37,488 nt of DNA, from NCBI GenBank assembly GCA_031279975.1, contig JAITHL010000110.1, forward strand, positions 1 to 37,488. The letters are read 5' to 3'. Of this stretch, positions 9,455 through 18,250 are shown piece by piece. Each line of letters opens with the position of its first letter. The first letter of the stretch is position 1. Position numbers and translations under genes: made by a program. The notes under the pieces are model-generated. The model did no database searches, was not told where the DNA came from, and saw nothing but the letters and a program-made list of their open reading frames with translations. The stretch is from Treponema sp. (GTDB taxonomy: Bacteria > Spirochaetota > Spirochaetia > Treponematales > Breznakiellaceae).

Positions 9455-9590
9455 GGCGGGGGGACCGGGGGGCCTTTCGGCCCCCCGGCGGGGGCGTTGC
9501 GGGGGTAGAACCCCCGCATGGGGGGTAGCGGAGAACCCGGAGGGTTCGGAGTGAGGGGGGCTTGCCCCCCACGAATCTCTTAAGCTAGGG
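9455..9590. repeat. GC-rich multi-hairpin module (copy)
   Basis: CCGGGGGGCC-TTTC-GGCCCCCCGG (9465-9488) then GCGGGGGTAGAACCCCCGC; same two-hairpin module at 30761-30813; tail GGAGGGTTCGGAG...GGGGCTTGCCCCCC...CTCTTAAG shared with 3703-3798. Confidence 0.75.
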
Positions 9591-9739
9591 GCGTTACCGG
9601 GGCATATCCCCCGTTGAGTGGATACGGCGCAACGAAGCGCGACGTAGGGGCCGGATTGCGAAGCAATCCGCGATTTCCCCCCTTAACCGTTAAAAGGGAG
9701 GGCTTCAAATATCCCGGCGGGGCATGGTAGGCTGAACTC

Positions 9740-10084
9740 ATGAAGGATTGTATTTTTTGTAAAATCGCCGCGGGGGAAATCCCCTGTAGCAAAATCTATG
9801 AGGATGATGCGTTTTTGGCCTTCCATGACATTGCGCCCCAAGCGCCGCTTCACTTTCTCCTCATTCCTAAACGGCACATTCGGAATATCATGGAGATCGA
9901 AGGCGGGGATGACGCCCTGTTGGGCGCGTTGCTGTATAAGGCCCAAGCCCTGGCGGTGGAATTGGGGTGCGGAGAAAAGGGCGCGAGGTTTGTGGTGAAC
10001 TGCAAGGCCGACGGGGGGCAGACGGTGGATCACCTCCATATCCATGTCCTGGGCGGCAGGCCCCTAGCCTGGCCCCCAGGCTGA
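9740..10084 (+). CDS. HIT (histidine triad) family protein
   Basis: CIFCKIAAGEIPCSKIYEDD...FLLIPKRHI...TVDHLHIHVLGGR. Confidence 0.95.
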   Translation: MKDCIFCKIAAGEIPCSKIYEDDAFLAFHDIAPQAPLHFLLIPKRHIRNIMEIEGGDDALLGALLYKAQALAVELGCGEKGARFVVNCKADGGQTVDHLHIHVLGGRPLAWPPG

Positions 10085-10088
10085 ATGG

Positions 10089-10496
10089 TTACTTCTTAGG
10101 GAAGCGCCGGCGGCTATGCCCGGCCTTTTCCAGGGCGTTTTCCACAGCCTGTAGAAAGCCCGCGCTCGATTCGCTTGCCCCGGACAGGGCATCCAGGCTG
10201 GTGGTATTTTCATCCAATACCTGTTCCCGGAGTTCCTCCATCGCCGCGCCGCCTACCAGGGGATCATCCTCGTGGTCTAAAATCTCGATGCCCAGGATGA
10301 TCCCCCCGCCGGTTTCTACCGCCACCCGGATAGGCCCCCGGAAGCCCTGCCCGGTTCCCTCAAAGCGCTTCACCGGGAAGGCTGTGGGCGGTTGCTCCGG
10401 CTGCGCGGACGGTCCGCCAGAGCAGCCGCCCGCCAGCGCCGCGATGCATAGCGGGATCAGGTAAAACCGGGATTGATACTGGTTACGGGTACCCAT
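10089..10496 (-). CDS. FMN-binding domain lipoprotein
   Basis: Lipobox LAGGC near N-terminus; FMN_bind-like GQGFRGPIRVAVETGGGIILGIEILDHEDDPLVGG...TTSLDALSGASESSAGFLQAVENAL. Confidence 0.85.
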   Translation of the reverse strand: MGTRNQYQSRFYLIPLCIAALAGGCSGGPSAQPEQPPTAFPVKRFEGTGQGFRGPIRVAVETGGGIILGIEILDHEDDPLVGGAAMEELREQVLDENTTSLDALSGASESSAGFLQAVENALEKAGHSRRRFPKK

Positions 10497-10564
10497 AATG
10501 CCTCCTTATACCAGGGCTATGGGCTCATCCAAGGAAAATGCTTTAATAGGAACGGTAAAATAGT

Positions 10565-11167
10565 TTGAAGGGGAAAAAAGCCTTGGCCCTAATAGGGTCC
10601 CCCCGGAAAAACGGGGCCACCATGGGGTTGTTGCGTTGTTTTATGGACCAGTGGGAAACCCGCGGCGGGGGCCGGGAGGACGTTACCGTGATCAACGCCT
10701 ACCAGCCGGCGCTCAAGCCCTGCATCCACTGCGGGTACTGTAAACAGAACCGGGGCTGCGTATACCAGGATTTTGAGCCTATCGACCGGTCCTTGCGGAA
10801 AGCGGACCTCCTGGTTATCGCCTCCCCGGTATACGGGCTGGGCTTTCCCGCGCCCTTAAAGGCCGTTTTTGATCGCACCCAACAGTATTTTGAGGCCAAG
10901 CGTTCCTTGGGAATACCGAATCCCATTGAAAAACATAAGCCCGCCCTGTTTCTGGCCGCCTTTGGCTCTCCCCAGCCCCGGGGTCTTGATCTGATGGAGG
11001 AACAGATACGCCTGGCGGGGCTTTTGGTGAACGCCGCGCTGGAACATACCATTATCGCGGCCCATACGGACCGGCTTCCGGTGCATTGGGCACGCGTTGG
11101 GGATCAAATAGCCCGGGCTTTACAGGATATTAAAGCGGCTTGGGAATACTCCGGCGCCGCTGAATAA
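10565..11167 (+). CDS. Flavodoxin-family NAD(P)H-dependent oxidoreductase
   Basis: ALALIGSPRKNGATMGLL...PCIHCGYCKQNRGCVYQDF...ADLLVIASPVYGLGFPAPLKAVFDRTQQY; TTG start. Confidence 0.88.
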   Translation: MKGKKALALIGSPRKNGATMGLLRCFMDQWETRGGGREDVTVINAYQPALKPCIHCGYCKQNRGCVYQDFEPIDRSLRKADLLVIASPVYGLGFPAPLKAVFDRTQQYFEAKRSLGIPNPIEKHKPALFLAAFGSPQPRGLDLMEEQIRLAGLLVNAALEHTIIAAHTDRLPVHWARVGDQIARALQDIKAAWEYSGAAE

Positions 11168-11224
11168 GGCGCTGGTATAAGGGCGGTTTTGCCGCTGACG
11201 GCCCTTGGTTCAGCGGCCCATCCA

Positions 11225-12613
11225 TCAGCGCTTCCCTAAGAGGTCGAGAAATCCTGGATAGGTAATCGCGGCGCTCTCCGCCCCTTGGATTTCTATTGGC
11301 CCTGACGCGCCCAGGGCCGCCGCCGCCAGGGCCATAACCACCCGGTGATCCCCCCGTCCGTCCACCCTTCCCCCGTGTATATTCCGGCCCTGGATGATAA
11401 GACCATCAGGCCGTTCCTCAACCGCCGCTCCCAGTTTGCCCAATTCCTGGGCCATCACCGCAATCCGGTCGGTTTCTTTAATCCGCGCATGGGCCGCGTT
11501 GGTAAGACGGGTTTCTCCCTGGGCATAGGCCCCCAAAACAGCCATCACTGGTAAGAGGTCCGGCGTAGCGTTAAGGTCAAAAGTCCCGCCTTTGAGCGGC
11601 CCGTTCCGGGCGAGCGTAAGCCGCCATGAAGCCGGCGATGCATTGGCGTCCTGCCGGTCCCAGCGAACTTTACAGCCCATACGGGCCAACATAGTAAAAA
11701 AAGCCTTGTCCCCCTGCATGTCATGGGGATCAAGCCCCAATAGGATAAGCTCCCCCGGAGGAACCGGAACGTCCAGGCCGGGGGCTGGAAGGGTTTCTTG
11801 CGCCGCAACCGCGGCGGCGCAGGCTGGGAAGGCGGCGGAGGAGAAATCCCCAGGAACCGGCCCGTTTATGGGGCTGTATGCCGCGCCGCCGGGAATACGG
11901 AACCAGGAAAAGTCCGGCGCCGCTTCATAGGGAATGCCCTGGGCATCCAGGTATGAGAGGGTCAAGGCGATGTAGGGCTTTTCGTTTAACAAGGGCACCT
12001 CGATTTCCGTTATCCCTCCCGCCGGGGCCAGCGGCGCCGCCAGGAGCAGGGCGGACAGATACTGGCTGGTTGGGCAGGGAAGCCGTACCCGGCCTCCTTG
12101 CCAGGGACCTTGGACTGTGATAGGGATGCAGCCGTCCGCGCCGCTTTTTACCTGAACACCCATGCCCCTGAGGGCTTCCACCAGGGGAAGCGCTCCGCGC
12201 CTGGCTATCTGGCTGTCCCCGGTAAAAGTTACCGGCTTTTTTCCCAGGGACGCGAGGGCAAGGGATAAAAACAGGGTTGTACCAGAATTCCCCACATCTA
12301 AAGGCCGGTCCGGTTTTATCGAAGCATCAAGGTTTCCGGCGATGCCTGTTACAGTCCAGCGGACAAGCCGCCCGCCTTGTTCATTGGGAGGGTTTGGGCA
12401 AGCGCTGCCGGCGCTTGCCCGCTCTTCAATAGAGGCTCCTAGTGCCCGGCATACGGAAACACAGGACCGGGCATCGAGAGAATCCAAGGGATAGTCAATA
12501 CTTGAGGTTCCTTTGCCCATTGATGCTATGAGGAGCCGCCGGATGGTATGGGACTTAGACGCGGGAACCCGCAGTGTCCCGTAAAAGGGATGGGGTTTGA
12601 TAAGTGCGTACAT
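11225..12613 (-). CDS. aroA: 3-phosphoshikimate 1-carboxyvinyltransferase (EPSP synthase)
   Basis: ASKSHTIRRLLIASM, DVGNSGTTLFLSLALASLG, GDSQIARR, ETRLTNAAHARIKETDRIAVMAQELGKLGA, GDHRVVMALAAAALGA. Confidence 0.95.
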   Translation of the reverse strand: MYALIKPHPFYGTLRVPASKSHTIRRLLIASMGKGTSSIDYPLDSLDARSCVSVCRALGASIEERASAGSACPNPPNEQGGRLVRWTVTGIAGNLDASIKPDRPLDVGNSGTTLFLSLALASLGKKPVTFTGDSQIARRGALPLVEALRGMGVQVKSGADGCIPITVQGPWQGGRVRLPCPTSQYLSALLLAAPLAPAGGITEIEVPLLNEKPYIALTLSYLDAQGIPYEAAPDFSWFRIPGGAAYSPINGPVPGDFSSAAFPACAAAVAAQETLPAPGLDVPVPPGELILLGLDPHDMQGDKAFFTMLARMGCKVRWDRQDANASPASWRLTLARNGPLKGGTFDLNATPDLLPVMAVLGAYAQGETRLTNAAHARIKETDRIAVMAQELGKLGAAVEERPDGLIIQGRNIHGGRVDGRGDHRVVMALAAAALGASGPIEIQGAESAAITYPGFLDLLGKR

Positions 12614-12640
12614 ACTAGAAGCTACTATAGTTCAATGCGG

Positions 12641-13010
12641 GGTTAACAGGGAAGGGGACGGGAAGGGGTCAGAGGCCCTCTGGCGGAGAGTTATCAGGGG
12701 AGGGGGACAGAGGCATTCCAGCGGGGGAGTTGCCAGGGAAAGGGACAGAGACCTTCGGCGAGTGAGGGAGTTGCCGGGGAAAGGGACAGAGGTCCTCTGG
12801 CGGAGAGTTATCGGGGAAAGGTGAACAGAGGCATTCCAGCGGGGGAACTGCCAGGAAAGGGGGACAGAGGTTCTTCACAGGAACTGCCAGGGAAAGGGAC
12901 AGAGACCCTCGGAGGGGAGTTATTGGGGAAGGGGACAGAAACATTCCAGCGGAGAGTTGCCAGGGAAAGAGACAGAGGCCCTCTGGCGGAGAGTTATCGG
13001 GAGGGGGTAG
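12641..13010. repeat. Minisatellite array 1, about 37-41 bp units, about 9-10 copies
   Basis: Consensus GTTGCCAGGGAAAGGGACAGAGGCCCTCTGGCGGAGA with alternating GTTATC...CATTCCAGCG variants; fills the gap between aroA start and the downstream end of the next minus-strand gene. Confidence 0.93.
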
Positions 13011-13028
13011 TAGTGGTATAGGCGCTGC

Positions 13029-14018
13029 TCATGGGGGACTTACAATGTTTACCGGTGTTTTTCCTGCCGCAATCCGGGCAATGTTTTCCCAGATCGTGTG
13101 ATGGGCTCGTTTAAAACTGCCGGCGCTAATCCCGCCCAGATGGGGGGCGTACACCACCCGGTCTTTACAATGCTCTGGTAGATCAACCAGAGGATGATCC
13201 TTTGGGGTGGGTTCGGGGAAGAGGGTGTCAAAGGCCGCGCCGGCAATGGCGCCGTTGATCAACGCGGAACGGAGCGCGGTGTTATCCACAATCTCCCCCC
13301 GGGCGGTGTTAACAATACAGGAGGAGGGTTTCATCTTCTGGATAAAGGATGCGTTGATCATGCCCGTTGTTTCTGGGGTAACCGCCGTATGGATTGATAC
13401 AATATCTGATATTGCCGCCAGATCGGCGAGTTCCGCATAGTGGACGTGATAGCGTTCCTCTTCCTCATGAGGCTTCCGGCGGGGGACATAGTAATAGATC
13501 GGACAGCCAAAGGCCCGTAGCCGGAGGGCCGTAGCTTTGGCTATGTCCCCAAATCCAACCAGGCCCACCGCGCAGTCCCCAAGCTCGACAATCCCTTCAA
13601 CCATCAGGCGTTCCTTCATCTCAATCTGGCGTCCCGCCCGAACTTCCCGATCTCCCGCAACCAGGCGGCGCAGCCAGGCCAGCATAAGGAGTACCGCCTG
13701 TTCGGACACCGCGGCGGCGTTACAGCCCTTATTGTTACAGACATAAATCCCCCGTTCAGCCGCGGCTGCGCGGTCGATTTTGTCATAGGCAACCCCTTCG
13801 GAATGGATCATCCGCAAACGAGGCATCCCCTGGATGAGATTACGGCTTACCACCGCGATGGCGTCCGCCACGATAACTTCCGCGTCCGACGCATGGGTAA
13901 GCGCCTCCGCGTATCCCGTATCCCGGGGTAAAAAAACAAGGTCATAGTCCGGATTGGACAGGGCTTGGGAAGAAAATTTTTCATACCGGTCCCGATTGCC
14001 AATAATTGCGATTTTCAT
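13029..14018 (-). CDS. D-isomer-specific 2-hydroxyacid dehydrogenase
   Basis: VGLVGFGDIAKATALRLRAFGCPIYYYVPRRKP, SIHTAVTPETTGMINASFIQKMKPSSCIVNTARGEIVDNTALRSALINGAIAGAAFD. Confidence 0.93.
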   Translation of the reverse strand: MKIAIIGNRDRYEKFSSQALSNPDYDLVFLPRDTGYAEALTHASDAEVIVADAIAVVSRNLIQGMPRLRMIHSEGVAYDKIDRAAAAERGIYVCNNKGCNAAAVSEQAVLLMLAWLRRLVAGDREVRAGRQIEMKERLMVEGIVELGDCAVGLVGFGDIAKATALRLRAFGCPIYYYVPRRKPHEEEERYHVHYAELADLAAISDIVSIHTAVTPETTGMINASFIQKMKPSSCIVNTARGEIVDNTALRSALINGAIAGAAFDTLFPEPTPKDHPLVDLPEHCKDRVVYAPHLGGISAGSFKRAHHTIWENIARIAAGKTPVNIVSPP

Positions 14019-14151
14019 GTAAAAACCTCCTATAACTATTCCAGGGTCTGGAGGCTTTTCAGTCTGAAAGCCTCCTTAGATATTAATATTAACAATTAGT
14101 ATTGACAATATTCCGGTCTTTGTAAAGAATTGGCATAAGGCAGGTGTCCCT

Positions 14152-15216
14152 ATGACCATGCGGATTAAAGGTTTTCTTGCGCGGAAGGAAATCGAAATTT
14201 CGGTAAAACGTTACGGAATTGACGCGCTGGGAGCGATGGCCCAAGGGCTGTTCGCATCGCTTTTGATTGGAACAATCATTGGTACTCTGGGCGAGCAGCT
14301 TCATGTGGAGATACTGGTAAGCATCGGAAATTACGCCAAGGCCGCCACCGGGCCGTCTATGGCGGTGGCCATTGGCTGGGCGCTCAAAAGTCCGTTTCTT
14401 GTGCTGTTCTCGCTTATCGCCGTGGGGCAGGCGGCGAACAGCTTGGGCGGGGCCGGAGGCCCTCTGGCGGTATACTTTGCGGCCATCGCGGCGGCTGAAG
14501 CGGGAAAGCTGGTTTCAAAAGAAACGAAAATTGATATTATAATTACGCCCTTTGTAACCATAGCCGCCGGCGCGCTTTTTTCCCTGTTTGCGGCGCCCTG
14601 GATTGGCGCGGCGGCAAGCGCCACCGGCCAAGCTATTATGTGGGCCACGGAACTCCAGCCTTTTCTTATGGGCGTGGGGATTTCAGTTATTGTGGGGATG
14701 ATGCTTACCCTGCCGGTTTCGAGCGCGGCGATCTGCGCGGCATTGAACCTTATGGGGCTTGCCGGCGGCGCGGCGGTAGCCGGTTGCTGCGCCCAGATGA
14801 TCGGCTTTGCGGTGATGAGCTTCAAAGAAAACCGTTTCGGCGGCCTTTTGGCTCAAGGGATTGGAACTTCGATGCTCCAGATGGGAAATATCATACGCAA
14901 CCCGAGAATCTGGATTCCGCCCACCGTTGCGGCGGCAATTACGGGACCTTTGGCGACCTGCCTATTCAAACTGCAAATGAACGGCGCCGCCATCGCATCG
15001 GGCATGGGGACCTGCGGTCTGGTCGGGCAAATCGGCGTTTATACCGGCTGGGTAAACGATGTTTCCCAGGGCCTAAAGCCAGGAATCGCCGCCTTTGATT
15101 GGCTGGGCCTGGGCCTGATTTGTTTCGCGCTCCCCGCCCTGCTCACGCCGCTCATCGCCTTGCCGCTTCGCCGGACGGGCTGGATCCGTGACGGCGATTT
15201 AGCGCTCAACCTCTAG
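14152..15216 (+). CDS. PTS IIC-type (PTS_EIIC_2-like) membrane transporter
   Basis: Multi-pass hydrophobic protein; KRYGIDALGAMAQGLFASLLIGTIIGTLGEQL, GQAANSLGGAGGPLAVYFAAIAAAEAGKLVSKETKIDIIITPFVTI, LPVSSAAICAALNLMGLAGGAAVAGCCAQMIGFAVMSF. Confidence 0.85.
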   Translation: MTMRIKGFLARKEIEISVKRYGIDALGAMAQGLFASLLIGTIIGTLGEQLHVEILVSIGNYAKAATGPSMAVAIGWALKSPFLVLFSLIAVGQAANSLGGAGGPLAVYFAAIAAAEAGKLVSKETKIDIIITPFVTIAAGALFSLFAAPWIGAAASATGQAIMWATELQPFLMGVGISVIVGMMLTLPVSSAAICAALNLMGLAGGAAVAGCCAQMIGFAVMSFKENRFGGLLAQGIGTSMLQMGNIIRNPRIWIPPTVAAAITGPLATCLFKLQMNGAAIASGMGTCGLVGQIGVYTGWVNDVSQGLKPGIAAFDWLGLGLICFALPALLTPLIALPLRRTGWIRDGDLALNL

Positions 15217-15338
15217 GGAAACACTGATTAAATCCAATCGAGGATTTAATCAGTGTATCTTACCCGCATTTGCGTAATGAAATGAGCAAATGCAGAGGGT
15301 AACGCTGATTAGCGTCAAGTTAATCAGCGCTTCCCTAG
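15213..15338. repeat. Family-1 three-hairpin MITE-like element (copy 3, 126 bp)
   Basis: CTAGGGAAACACTGATTAA...TTAATCAGCGCTTCCCTAG; left CTAG overlaps the TAG stop of the PTS gene. Confidence 0.92.
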
Positions 15339-15696
15339 GTAACGCTAATAGGAATGTATCCCTAAATAACTATGGTTTTACGAAAAGCGATAAAAGCGCA
15401 CGTCATCGTAAGCAGTCCTTTACAGGTCTAGTCTTTATATATTTTTGCCTTCGCCGTATTTCGCTAGTCCGGTTGCCCAGAGCGACTGAACCCCCTTCAT
15501 GCCAAAACTGGAAATAGCAGTATACAGAGCTTGATGCGTTGAAAGAAGCGGGTAACGACTTTCATGATATTCCGATACGCGGCATATAAGCAAACCGCTT
15601 CAAACGCCTTATACGGTTCTATGGGTTTTATAGGCGGCAGGCGGATTCTACCAGGTTTCGCCGGTATTCCCGCGCCAGATTGTACCGGTTGTAGGG

Positions 15697-15708
15697 GGCT
15701 CTGTCCCC
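15697..15708 (-). repeat. Dispersed motif GGGGACAGAGCC (reverse orientation)
   Basis: GGCTCTGTCCCC; inverted partner at 15937-15948. Confidence 0.7.
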
Positions 15709-15936
15709 ATATGCTACTTATATGCGTATACTTAACGAACAAGGCGGTACAAGAATTAACAGAGAATACCCGAAAAACTTTAAAACAAGGATAAAAGACT
15801 CATATTTTCTACATCGAATTTGACCGAAAATTCTTAAGCAAGCGCATATGGGTTCCGTATATGGGATATGTCCCCCTTAGACTAGGATTCCCAGTAAAGA
15901 AGCGCTTCCCCCAAAGGGGATAGAGCAAAAGGGAAG

Positions 15937-15948
15937 GGGGACAGAGCC
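15937..15948 (+). repeat. Dispersed motif GGGGACAGAGCC (degenerate partner GGGGATAGAGC at 15917-15927)
   Basis: Exact 12-mer, about 76 bp upstream of the RAYT start. Confidence 0.7.
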
Positions 15949-16023
15949 AAAAAAAAGGAAGCAGAAAAAACACTAAAATAATAAGACGGTAATTAAAGCA
16001 AAACCGCGCTTCTTCTCCATAGT

Positions 16024-16548
16024 ATGGGTATGCGTAAACCAAGACTGATCAAACAGGATGCGGCCTATCATGTTACCGCCAGGACCAACCGGGGAGAAAT
16101 GGCGCTCTTCTGTCCCGCCATGCGCAAGCTCTTTCTTAACCTCCTGGAGCGGGCTAAAAAGAAATATGGGTTCGTCATTCATAACTTCTGCGTGATGGGA
16201 AACCATATCCACCTGCTTATCCGTCCAGGCCCTAAAGGATCGCTCTCCCGGATCATGCAGTGGATGCTCAGTATGTTTGACCGGGCCTGGAATAAGAAGC
16301 ATGGCGTCAAAGGACATGTCTGGGGAGACCGCTTCTTTTCTAAAGTTCTTGACAGCCTGTTCGGGTTTCTCCATGCCTTTAGGTATGTAAGCCTGAATCC
16401 GGTAAAAGCCTCCCTGGTAGAAAAGGCTGAAGAATGGGAATTCGGCGGCCTATGGCATTTTATACGGGGGAGCCGGTCAATACTTGACCGGACTATTTGT
16501 ATGGAAGCGCTCTATCAAAGCCTGTTCCGCGGCCATGAGGTCTTATAG
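16024..16548 (+). CDS. REP-associated tyrosine transposase (RAYT; Y1_Tnp / IS200-like TnpA-REP)
   Basis: MRKPRLIKQDAAYHVTARTNRGE, HNFCVMGNHIHLLIRP (HUH), SLSRIMQWMLSMFDRAWNKKHGVKGHVWGDRFFSKVLDS, FRYVSLNPVKASLVEKAEEWEF. Confidence 0.92.
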   Translation: MGMRKPRLIKQDAAYHVTARTNRGEMALFCPAMRKLFLNLLERAKKKYGFVIHNFCVMGNHIHLLIRPGPKGSLSRIMQWMLSMFDRAWNKKHGVKGHVWGDRFFSKVLDSLFGFLHAFRYVSLNPVKASLVEKAEEWEFGGLWHFIRGSRSILDRTICMEALYQSLFRGHEVL

Positions 16549-16667
16549 GCTCATTGTTGGGAGGCCGTTATAACAATGAGAACAAACGTCAACTTTGATG
16601 GGGGGCGGGCCGATGCGCTGGCCAAGCTCGCCGGTGAAAAACGCGCCGCCTTCGGCCGAGGTGTTGT

Positions 16668-18233
16668 ATGGACGCTGATCCGCTTAACCGGGCACTGAAC
16701 TATTTTTTCAGCCTTCCCTATCTATACCCCTATCAGCGGCTGGTAATCGCCAACCTGCTTGAAGCGGCGCCGGCATCGGGCATCCCCATCCATTGGCCCG
16801 GCCTAGGGCCAACGGAAGCGCCGGATGCCGGGGAAGACCGCGCTGACACAGGGCGGCAGCTCGTGATCCTCCCCACCGGCGCGGGGAAGTCCCTCTGTTT
16901 CCAGCTTCCCGCCATGGTTTTGGGGGGGATCACCCTGCTTATCTGTCCGCTCCTCTCCCTCATGGCGGACCAGGAACGGCGGCTTCGGGAAAAGGGCTTT
17001 GTCCCGGCGCTCCTTCGCGGGGGACAGAGCCGGGAGGAACGGGAAACCATTTGGCACAACCTGCGCTCCGGGAAATCGAAGATCATTATCGCCAACCCCG
17101 AAACGCTGCTGCGTCCCGCGACGCTCTCCATACTGGGAACCTTGGGGATCGCGCATCTCGTGATTGACGAGGCCCACTGTGTAAGCGAATGGGGAGAAAC
17201 CTTCAGGCCCGCCTACCAGGAACTGGGGAAGATACGGGAAGCCCTTGCCCCGCCTGGCGCTCCAGAACTTTTGATAACGGCCTTTACCGCCACCGCTTCC
17301 CCGCCGGTCCTGGAAAAGATCGAGCGCTACATATTCGGACCCGGCAGCGCGCCGCGCCGGATTACCGGAAACCCGGACCGGAACAATATCCGCTACGCCG
17401 CCCAGGGCGCGATACTCCGGGACCTGGCGGTTCGGGACCTCCTGCGGACCCACCGGCTTCCGGCCCTAGTATTTTGCGCTTCCCGTTGGGGAACGGAACA
17501 GCTTGCCCGGTATCTGCGGTATGAAGCTGAAGCGGCGGGAAGGGCCAGCGCGGCTGCGGAAATCCGGTTCTACCATGCCGGATTAAGCCGGGAAGAAAAA
17601 AAGGCTTTGGAGGACTGGTTTTTTACCGCTTCCAACGGGGTTTTAGTCGCCACCTGCGCCTATGGTATGGGGGTGGACAAGCCAAATATCCGCACGGTGA
17701 TACACCGGGATTGCCCGCCGTCGGTAGAAGCCTATCTTCAGGAATCGGGGCGGGCGGGGAGGGACGCGCTTCCTGCCCGGGGGATACTCCTCTGGGGTCC
17801 CGATGACGCGGCGGCCGGAAGAAAGACGCCGGCGGAGCGCCAGCGGTTTCTTCTTGACTATGCCCGGAATATTCGCGTTTGCCGGAGGAGGGAACTCCTG
17901 CGGCTCCTTCAATATGAGGGGGACGGAGCCGTAGGCGCTGTTGAGCCGGGCCGCTGCTGTGATGTTTGCGCGGGAGAAGCCCGGGACGCCTGCCGGGAAG
18001 AAGCGCCGGTCTTGGATTTTATCCGGCGCAACCGGCGGTCCTACTGTTTGAACCAAGCCGCCGCGTTGATCGCCGGGGACCCCGCCATCGGCTGCGGCGA
18101 GGGGGAAGGGCGCGTCCTTCTGCAAACCCTCATAACTATGGGAAAAATTACAGCCTCTCGAAATATTTTTTGGAAAGACGCGCTCTATACAAAGGTCCCG
18201 GCCGGGGCGCTGCGGAAGGCGGCGGTCCCGTAG
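16668..18233 (+). CDS. recQ: RecQ-family ATP-dependent DNA helicase
   Basis: LPTGAGKSLCFQLPA, LLSLMADQ, DEAHCVSEWGETFRPAYQELG, FTATASP, YGMGVDKPNIRTVIHRDCPPSVEAYLQESGRAGRD, zinc-binding RCCDVC. Confidence 0.93.
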   Translation: MDADPLNRALNYFFSLPYLYPYQRLVIANLLEAAPASGIPIHWPGLGPTEAPDAGEDRADTGRQLVILPTGAGKSLCFQLPAMVLGGITLLICPLLSLMADQERRLREKGFVPALLRGGQSREERETIWHNLRSGKSKIIIANPETLLRPATLSILGTLGIAHLVIDEAHCVSEWGETFRPAYQELGKIREALAPPGAPELLITAFTATASPPVLEKIERYIFGPGSAPRRITGNPDRNNIRYAAQGAILRDLAVRDLLRTHRLPALVFCASRWGTEQLARYLRYEAEAAGRASAAAEIRFYHAGLSREEKKALEDWFFTASNGVLVATCAYGMGVDKPNIRTVIHRDCPPSVEAYLQESGRAGRDALPARGILLWGPDDAAAGRKTPAERQRFLLDYARNIRVCRRRELLRLLQYEGDGAVGAVEPGRCCDVCAGEARDACREEAPVLDFIRRNRRSYCLNQAAALIAGDPAIGCGEGEGRVLLQTLITMGKITASRNIFWKDALYTKVPAGALRKAAVP

Positions 18234-18250
18234 GGGCTTTTCCGCATAGG

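Noticed and set aside
12669-12944. 91-aa minus-strand ORF
   Set aside because: Entirely translated minisatellite units; no independent evidence of coding.
12641-13010. CRISPR array
   Set aside because: Units are contiguous and all similar, with no unique spacers, no constant-length direct repeat and no cas genes.
16803-17453. 216-aa minus-strand ORF within recQ
   Set aside because: Antisense to clear RecQ motifs; no domain seen.
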